From NCBI RefSeq assembly GCF_013761175.1, contig NZ_JACDUR010000005.1:282970-346969 (forward strand): DNA of 64,000 nucleotides, read 5' to 3'. The position numbers were made by a program, and so were the translations under genes. Source of the stretch: Nonomuraea soli. Lineage in GTDB: Bacteria > Actinomycetota > Actinomycetes > Streptosporangiales > Streptosporangiaceae. Positions 58,559-64,000 of the stretch are shown here, one piece after another; position 1 is the stretch's first letter, and the number at the start of each line of letters is the position of its first letter. Under the pieces are notes generated by a model. It made no database searches, had not been told where the DNA came from, and was given only the letters and a program-made list of their open reading frames with translations.

Positions 58559-60424
58559 GTGACGCATCCCCTTGATCGGCTGACCGCCGACGAGTTCACG
58601 GCCGCGCTGGAGTTACTCACACGCGAAGGGCTCGTCGGGGAAACCACCCGCCTGCCGTACCTGGGCCTGGAGGAACCGGCCAAGGAGCAGGTGCTCGGCC
58701 ACAAGGACGGCGACCCGGTGGACCGGCGGGTGCGCGCGGTGCTGCTCGACCTGGACACCGGCCGGGCGCGGACCGTACTGGCCTCGCTGACCCGCTCGGC
58801 GGTCGACCACGTGGCCGACATCGCCGCCGGGCAGCCGCCGGTGCTGCTGGAGGAGTACCCGCTGGTCGAGGAGATCGTCAAGGCCGACCCCCGGTTCGAG
58901 CAGGCCATGGCCGCCCGCGGCATCACGGACCTCGACCTCGTGCGGGTGGCGCCCCTGTCCGCGGGCGACTACGGCATCGAGGGCGAGCGCGGGCGCCGCA
59001 TGCTGCGCTCACTCATGTTCCTGCAGCACCGGCCCGACGACCACGCCTGGGCGCACCCCATCGACGGGATCGTCGCCTACGTGGACCTCATCGGCCGGCG
59101 GGTCGCCGAGTTCCACGACCACCAGGTCTTCCCCGTGCCGGTCGAGGAAGGCAACTACGACCGGCCCACGCACACGCGCGACACCCTGAAGCCGATCGAG
59201 ATCACCCAGCCGGACGGCCCCTCCTTCGCCGTCGAAGGCGACGTGGTGAGCTGGGAGAACTGGCGCCTCCGCATCGGATTCGACGCCCGCGAAGGGCTCA
59301 TCCTGCACCAGCTCTCCTTCCACGAGCGGCCCATCGTCTACCGCGCCTCGATCGCCGAGATGGTCGTGCCGTACGGCGACCCCAGCCCGACGCGCTTCTG
59401 GCAGAACTACTTCGACGCCGGCGAATACCTGCTCGGCGCCGCGGTCAACTCGCTCAGGCTCGGCTGCGACTGCCTCGGCGAGATCCGCTACTTCGACGCC
59501 GTACTCCCCGAGGGCGACGGCACGCCCCGCGTCGTGGAGAACGCCATCTGCCTGCACGAGGAGGACCACGGCATCCTCTGGAAGCACACCGACCTCTACA
59601 CCGAGGCCGCCGAGACCCGGCGCCAGCGCCGCCTGGTCATCTCCTTCTTCGTCACCGTCGGCAACTACGACTACGGCTTCTACTGGTACCTCTACCTCGA
59701 CGGCACCATCCAGCTGGAGGTCAAGGCCACCGGGGTGCTCTTCACCGCCGCCCACGTCGAGGACAGCCCGTACGCCACGCCGATCGCCCCCGGCCTGGCC
59801 GCGCCGTACCACCAGCACCTGTACTGCGCCCGCCTCGACATGATGCTCGACGGCACCGCCAACACCGTCGTCGAGCAGGAGGTCGAGCGCCTGCCGATCG
59901 GGCCCGCCAACCCGTACGGCAACGCCTTCACGCGCAGGCTCACCCCGCTCCGCACCGAATCGCAGGCACAACGGGACGCCGACCCCCTGCGCGACCGCGT
60001 CTGGCGCATCACCAACCCCGGCTCGCTCAACCGGCTCGGCCAGCCCGTCTCCTACGTGCTGCACCCGCAGGGACGGCCGGTCCTGCTGGCCTCCGACGAG
60101 TCGTCCATCAGCGGCCGGGCCGCCTTCGCCACCCACCACCTGTGGGTCACCCGCTACCACCCCGACGAGCGGTATCCGGCCGGCGAGTTCGTCAACCAGA
60201 GCTCACCCGGCGAGGGCCTGCCGTCGTACGCCGCCGCCGACCGGCCGCTGGAAGGGGAGGACCTGGTGGTGTGGCACACGTTCGGCAGCACCCACCTGCC
60301 CCGGCCGGAGGACTGGCCGATCATGCCGGTCGACACCTGCGGCTTCACGCTCAAGCCGTCGGGCTTCTTCGACCGCAACCCGACGCTCGACGTGCCTGCC
60401 TCGGCCGCGCGCCACTGCCACTGA
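58559..60424 (+). CDS. Primary-amine oxidase (copper amine oxidase)
   Basis: 621 residues. The topaquinone precursor is Y370 in NYDY, the catalytic base D286 in YFDAGEYLLG, and copper histidines H418 and H420 (HQH) and H579 (STHLPRPEDWP). The spacings D-to-Y (84) and H-to-H (161) equal those of Arthrobacter globiformis amine oxidase, so the site is complete. It oxidises primary amines to aldehyde, ammonia and hydrogen peroxide. No signal peptide, so cytoplasmic. GTG start. No aldehyde dehydrogenase is nearby. Confidence 0.97.
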   Translation: MTHPLDRLTADEFTAALELLTREGLVGETTRLPYLGLEEPAKEQVLGHKDGDPVDRRVRAVLLDLDTGRARTVLASLTRSAVDHVADIAAGQPPVLLEEYPLVEEIVKADPRFEQAMAARGITDLDLVRVAPLSAGDYGIEGERGRRMLRSLMFLQHRPDDHAWAHPIDGIVAYVDLIGRRVAEFHDHQVFPVPVEEGNYDRPTHTRDTLKPIEITQPDGPSFAVEGDVVSWENWRLRIGFDAREGLILHQLSFHERPIVYRASIAEMVVPYGDPSPTRFWQNYFDAGEYLLGAAVNSLRLGCDCLGEIRYFDAVLPEGDGTPRVVENAICLHEEDHGILWKHTDLYTEAAETRRQRRLVISFFVTVGNYDYGFYWYLYLDGTIQLEVKATGVLFTAAHVEDSPYATPIAPGLAAPYHQHLYCARLDMMLDGTANTVVEQEVERLPIGPANPYGNAFTRRLTPLRTESQAQRDADPLRDRVWRITNPGSLNRLGQPVSYVLHPQGRPVLLASDESSISGRAAFATHHLWVTRYHPDERYPAGEFVNQSSPGEGLPSYAAADRPLEGEDLVVWHTFGSTHLPRPEDWPIMPVDTCGFTLKPSGFFDRNPTLDVPASAARHCH

Positions 60425-60432
60425 GGCGGGGC

Positions 60433-60825
60433 CTACGCGTCATCGATCACGCACTTGCCGCCGCTCCAACCCGTGAACCACTCGAGATTGGCGGCCGACA
60501 TCCAGCCCTTGTAGTAGTTGTCGCCGTACCTCGCCCAGCCGTAGTACCACTTGTTGCCGTAGTCGTTGTACATGTAGCAGTTCAGCTCCAGCTTGTCCCC
60601 GCCCCACATGAGCACCGAGTTCCCGCAGTGGGAGTAGGGCGCCTTCTTGAGGTTGAACTTGGACGACCACTGGTCGCCCTTGATGAAGGCGTAGCCGTCG
60701 GTGGTGTCCGGGGGCCATTCGGGCGCGGTGCACGCGGGGGCGGCGTCGGCGGGGGCGGCGGTCACGCAGAGCCCGGCGAGCACCATCGCCGCGGCGGTGG
60801 AGAGATGGGAGATCGTTCGCTTCAT
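60433..60825 (-). CDS. Small secreted SH3-like protein
   Basis: 130 residues. A signal peptide (ending AAPADAA) precedes about 100 residues rich in Trp, Tyr and Gly with four cysteines (CTAP, SHCG, LNCY, KCVI), enough for two disulfides. YGNKWYYGWARYGD and GWMSAANLEW look like a bacterial SH3-type fold, as in secreted wall-binding proteins. No enzyme motif. ATG 60825 follows GAGG at 4 bases; a TTG at 60834 is less likely. Convergent with the amine oxidase gene. Confidence 0.65.
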   Translation of the reverse strand: MKRTISHLSTAAAMVLAGLCVTAAPADAAPACTAPEWPPDTTDGYAFIKGDQWSSKFNLKKAPYSHCGNSVLMWGGDKLELNCYMYNDYGNKWYYGWARYGDNYYKGWMSAANLEWFTGWSGGKCVIDDA

Positions 60826-60922
60826 GGGCCTCAATGGTTCGGCATCGAACGTGAGCGCGCATACCGCGAAAGGTTGATTCTTCCTACCGCATCGCGGTGA
60901 AGTTCACCGCGCGGGGCGCTCC

Positions 60923-61861
60923 TCACCCCCGGGCGGCCGACCGCAGGGCCCGATACATCAGCTGCGGGTCGCCCAGGTAGTGGCGCAGCAGCTTCTCCAG
61001 CCCGCCGATCGGCACCAGGTTCTGGGGTGCACGAGGATCCTTGTACGGCACGCCCGCCAGCGGCAGCAGCGCCAGCGTGATCGCGTCGGCGAGCCGTACG
61101 ACCTGCTCCGAGCTCAGATCGGCCCCCGCCTCGCACCGCGCGATGCCCGCCCACGGCGCCGTCGAGGTGACGGGCAGGCGCAGATACCACGCGTGGCGCC
61201 GCCAGCTGGTGCCCATGAGGAAGACCGGGGTGCGCTGGCCCGAGGCGAGCGCGCCCACCACGGCCGACTGGGGCGCGGGCAGGTAGGAGATGTGGTGCGT
61301 CTTGATGTAGCCCACCGTGTCGGCCAGCTGAGTGCGGCCGCGCAGGGGGCCGTCGACCAGCAGCAGGTCGCTGCCATCGCGGCGGTGGCGCACGGACAGT
61401 TCGAGCTCCAGCTGCGTCACCTGGCGTTGCAGGGCCAGCGAGAGCGACTCCATGCTGGAATCGGTCGCCTGGGCGGGCTGGAAGGTGGCGTGCCGGGTCT
61501 TGACCTCGGGAGTGTCGGGCGCGGCGCTGATCAGCGAGCGGCGCACCTCGATCTCGGCCAGATCGGCGCCGTCGGGGCCGCAGCGCACGATCCCCGCCGC
61601 GTAGGAGGCGGCGATGCCCGGCAGCGGCATCGGCTCGCCGTGCACCCAGACGCGCGCGTCGATGCGGCGCACACCGTCGGCGACCAGGAGCGTCTCGGGG
61701 GCGCCGCCGCGCGGGGTGACCGGGGACCAGTCGCCGGGCGCCGCCTCGACGCCCAGCTCCAGCTCCGCGCTGGTGGAACCGCGCTCGGTCAACGCCTCCA
61801 CCGACATGGCGGCGGCGTAGCCGGGATCCCAGGGGTCGATGCTGAACTCGCTCACGCTCAC
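60923..61861 (-). CDS. NurA-like nuclease domain protein
   Basis: 312 residues. ETLLVADGVRRIDARV (with D62) and LLLVDGPLRG are spaced like the aspartate motifs of the NurA 5'-3' nuclease, and SRRHAWYLRLPVTS-like sequence near residue 220 fits its C-terminal part. NurA works with HerA and the Mre11-Rad50 complex in archaeal DNA end resection. Its GTG start overlaps the sbcC stop (GTGA), which supports a DNA-repair role. The catalytic match is by eye, so the assignment is moderately confident. Confidence 0.6.
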   Translation of the reverse strand: MSVSEFSIDPWDPGYAAAMSVEALTERGSTSAELELGVEAAPGDWSPVTPRGGAPETLLVADGVRRIDARVWVHGEPMPLPGIAASYAAGIVRCGPDGADLAEIEVRRSLISAAPDTPEVKTRHATFQPAQATDSSMESLSLALQRQVTQLELELSVRHRRDGSDLLLVDGPLRGRTQLADTVGYIKTHHISYLPAPQSAVVGALASGQRTPVFLMGTSWRRHAWYLRLPVTSTAPWAGIARCEAGADLSSEQVVRLADAITLALLPLAGVPYKDPRAPQNLVPIGGLEKLLRHYLGDPQLMYRALRSAARG

Positions 61862-64000
61862 GTGTCAATTCTCCGCAGATGGGAGCCGGTGGTGTCGCGA
61901 TGGACGGCGAAGCGCACCGGCACCCGGTCGGCCAGCGCCTGCACGTGGGTCACCACGCCGACCATACGCTCCTGACCGGCGGCCAGGCGTTCGAGCGTGG
62001 CCGCCACCGTGTCGAGGGTGGCCGGGTCGAGGGTGCCGAAGCCCTCGTCGAGGAAGATCGAGTCGAGGCCCCTGGCGACCGTGCCCGACAGGGCCAGCGC
62101 CAGGGCGAGGGCCGCCTGGAAGGTCTCGCCGCCGCTCAGGGTGCGGGCGCTGCGGCGCATGCCGGCCTCGGCGTGGTCGATGACCTCGATCTCGCTCTTG
62201 TCGCCCAGCTCCAGTTCGTACTGGCCGTCGGAGAGCTCGCGCAGCGTCTCGGAGGCGGTGGCGACCAGGACCGCGAGAGCCTCGGCGCAGAGCCAGCGTT
62301 CGAAGGCGTTGGCGCGCAGGCGCAGGGCCAGCTCGTGCGCCACGCCGGCTTCGCGCTCCTTGTCGGCGATCATGCGGTCCAGCTCGGCGATCTTGGCCAG
62401 GTCTTCGCGCAGCCGCTCCAGCAGCCCCTCGGCCCGCGCCAACGCGGTCGCGACGGCAGCGGCCAGCTGATCGGGGTGACCACCGGCGAGGACGAAGGAG
62501 CCGGGCTGCCCCCCGGCACGCCCGTCGGCGCCGGGATGGCCGTCTGCGGGGACGGCGGCGGGGTGGTCGCCCGCTGGGACGGCGTGGTCGTCGAGGCGGG
62601 CGCGGAGGTGTTTGACCTGCTGCTCGCGCAGCTCCGCCAGGGCCGACAGCGACTGCTCCGTCTCGTCGGCCTTGGCGCGCGCGGCGGTGCCGACCCGGTT
62701 GCGCCAGGTGATCAGGTCCTGCCACGCGGCGTGCAGGTCGGCCCGGTCGACCGGCGGCGCCGCCTCGTCGCCCAGGCCGAGGACCATCAGCTTGTCGCGT
62801 GCCGTACCGAGCGCCGCCCACGCCTCCTCCGCGCGCCGCGACACCAGGGCGGCCGCCTTGCGCAGCTCTTCGAGCTCGGCGCGGCACGCGCGCGCGGCCT
62901 TCCTGGCCTCGGCGGCCCGCCTGTCGGCCTCGACCACGGCGGCCAGGCGCGAGGTCAGGTCGGCGCGGTCGGCGCCGTCAGGCAGGGCGGAACGGTGCTG
63001 GGCCAGCTCGGCCTCCAGCCTGGCGACCTGGGCTGCCAGCTCGGAGGCGAGGCGCGCCGCCTGGTCGGTCAGGTCCTGCTCGCGGCGGGCGAGCTGGGAG
63101 GTCAGCTCCTGCTCGCGGCGCGTCAGCTGCTCGGCCACCTCGCGCTCGCGCCGGGCGAGGCGTTCCGCGGTCTCGGTTTCGAGCTTGGCGTGCTGCCGGC
63201 CGGTCTCGGTCGTCAGCCTGGCGAGCCGGTCGGCCTGCTCGCGCTCCTGCCTTGCGAGGTGTTCGGCCAGGTCGCGGGCGGAGCGGCCGGCCTGCTCGGC
63301 CAGCTCGCCCTCCAGCCGGGCGGCGCGGTCGGCGAGCATGGCGGCGGCGGTCTGGGCCTGGCTGAGCGCGCTCCTGGCCCGGTCGTCGTCGGTGCGCGCC
63401 TTCTTCAGCGCCCGCTCGGCGGCGGCCAGCGCCGTCCGCCCGCCGTCCCCGGCCGGCGCCGAGGAGCCGTCGTCGCCCCCCTCCCGCCCACCCCTGGCGC
63501 CGGGGGCTCGTGCCACGCCCGGGGCCGCCTGGGCGGCGACTCCGGCGGCCCCGGGCATCCGGCCTCGCGCGACGCCGGGGGCCGAGGCGGCGGAAGCCGA
63601 GGTGGCAGGGGCCGGGGCGGCGGAAGCCGAGGCGGCGGAAGAGGAGGTGGCGGGAGCCGAGACGGCGGGAGCCGAGGTGGCGGGGGCCGAGGTGGCGGGG
63701 GCCGGGGTGGCGGGGGCCGGGGTGGCCTTGCCCGTGTCGGTGGCTGCGGGCAGGTCCTTTACCGGCTGGCGGCAGACCGGGCACGGTTCGCCCACCACCA
63801 GCCGGCCGGTGAGGTCGGCCGCGGCGTGGGCGTGGCGCAGCTCGTCGTAGGCGGCCTGCGCCCGCTCCAGCGCCTCCGCCGCCCCCCGCGCCGCCGCCGT
63901 CAGCCGTTCCAGCGACGCGTCCGCGGCCGCCGCCTGGGTGCGGGCCTCGGCGAGTGACCGCTCCCCCTGGCGGCGGGCCTGCGAGGCGGCGCGTTCCCCG
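61858..64000 (-). CDS. sbcC: Exonuclease SbcC / Rad50-like ATPase (partial, 5' end off the window)
   Basis: The reading frame stays open to the right edge, so the N-terminal ATPase half is missing; about 713 codons are visible. The zinc hook GEPCPVCRQPV is present at about 63760-63795, followed by a low-complexity Ala/Pro/Ser/Gly stretch, then a coiled coil with repeated RREQELTSQLARREQDL-like heptads. The C-terminal ATPase lobe has TLSGGETFQAALALALAL, IFLDEGFGTLD and VVTHVQALADR. SbcCD opens hairpins and protein-blocked ends. It is coupled to the NurA-like gene. Confidence 0.93.
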   Translation of the reverse strand, partial: GERAASQARRQGERSLAEARTQAAAADASLERLTAAARGAAEALERAQAAYDELRHAHAAADLTGRLVVGEPCPVCRQPVKDLPAATDTGKATPAPATPAPATSAPATSAPAVSAPATSSSAASASAAPAPATSASAASAPGVARGRMPGAAGVAAQAAPGVARAPGARGGREGGDDGSSAPAGDGGRTALAAAERALKKARTDDDRARSALSQAQTAAAMLADRAARLEGELAEQAGRSARDLAEHLARQEREQADRLARLTTETGRQHAKLETETAERLARREREVAEQLTRREQELTSQLARREQDLTDQAARLASELAAQVARLEAELAQHRSALPDGADRADLTSRLAAVVEADRRAAEARKAARACRAELEELRKAAALVSRRAEEAWAALGTARDKLMVLGLGDEAAPPVDRADLHAAWQDLITWRNRVGTAARAKADETEQSLSALAELREQQVKHLRARLDDHAVPAGDHPAAVPADGHPGADGRAGGQPGSFVLAGGHPDQLAAAVATALARAEGLLERLREDLAKIAELDRMIADKEREAGVAHELALRLRANAFERWLCAEALAVLVATASETLRELSDGQYELELGDKSEIEVIDHAEAGMRRSARTLSGGETFQAALALALALSGTVARGLDSIFLDEGFGTLDPATLDTVAATLERLAAGQERMVGVVTHVQALADRVPVRFAVHRDTTGSHLRRIDT

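Overview
The window is gene-dense, very GC-rich DNA (well over 65% G+C by eye) with strong third-position G/C bias, many GTG and some TTG starts, and chains of genes joined by 4-base GTGA or ATGA overlaps. This fits a filamentous actinomycete. The gene content (an NgcEFG-type N-acetylglucosamine/chitobiose transporter, an AfsR-like SARP regulator, a SapA-like domain, an mre/rod cluster, ECF41 sigma factor, Roadblock genes, DUF5302 and a c-di-AMP riboswitch) suggests the Streptosporangiales (for example a Nonomuraea relative). That placement is inference. About 69 protein genes are supported; both ends cut a gene. I saw no rRNA, tRNA, insertion sequence, prophage or CRISPR array.

Layout. 1-7.2 kb: a minus-strand operon of GH42 beta-galactosidase, two diverged split glycine-decarboxylase-like subunits and an ATP-NAD-kinase-like gene, with a divergent FCD-type GntR regulator and a pirin. 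7.2-11.8 kb: TetR plus a DrrAB-like exporter around a GTAC-repeat operator, then SnoaL-like, LtrA, SodC-like lipoprotein and pterin dehydratase genes. 11.8-19.5 kb: ngcEFG with a 15-bp palindrome in its promoter; then an aminotransferase and PfkB kinase, divergent from a TetR, class II aldolase and APH-like kinase. 19.5-25.7 kb: a DUF4143 ATPase preceded by three 23-bp direct repeats, a DUF885 peptidase-like gene, a DUF4032 gene, and a cluster of three Roadblock proteins with a PATAN-like regulator and no GTPase. 25.7-30.2 kb: an alpha/beta hydrolase with a perfect operator, a secreted 3D-like cell-wall protein under a c-di-AMP (ydaO-type) riboswitch, an oxidoreductase and an ECF41 sigma factor. 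30.3-40.9 kb: PadR with an FtsX/LolD-type ABC system, DUF5302, a methyltransferase, a MazG-like/NUDIX fusion, an alpha-hydroxy-acid oxidase, a second MazG-like gene, an MFS exporter with TetR, and an ABC exporter.

40.9-47 kb: the rod-shape/sporulation-wall operon mreB-mreC-mreD-PBP2-rodA runs directly into two fluC fluoride-channel genes; MreB carries an insertion of about 73 residues. 47-52.2 kb: a LacI-controlled CUT1 sugar importer whose last gene is a cytoplasmic sulfatase, probably for a sulfated sugar. 52.4-60.8 kb: an AfsR-type regulator, a secreted M23 peptidase fused to a SapA-like domain, a nucleotidyltransferase-like gene overlapping kptA tail to tail, an HxlR regulator, a copper amine oxidase and a small secreted SH3-like protein. 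60.9-64 kb: a NurA-like gene coupled to sbcC, whose Rad50-type zinc hook is followed by a long Ala/Pro/Ser tract.

No single complete, obviously new defence or biosynthetic system is present. The best candidates for undescribed biology are the GTPase-less Roadblock cluster, the galactosidase/glycine-decarboxylase-like operon, the aminotransferase-kinase-aldolase module, the repeat-controlled DUF4143 ATPase, and the domain insertions and fusions in MreB, SbcC and the M23 protein.
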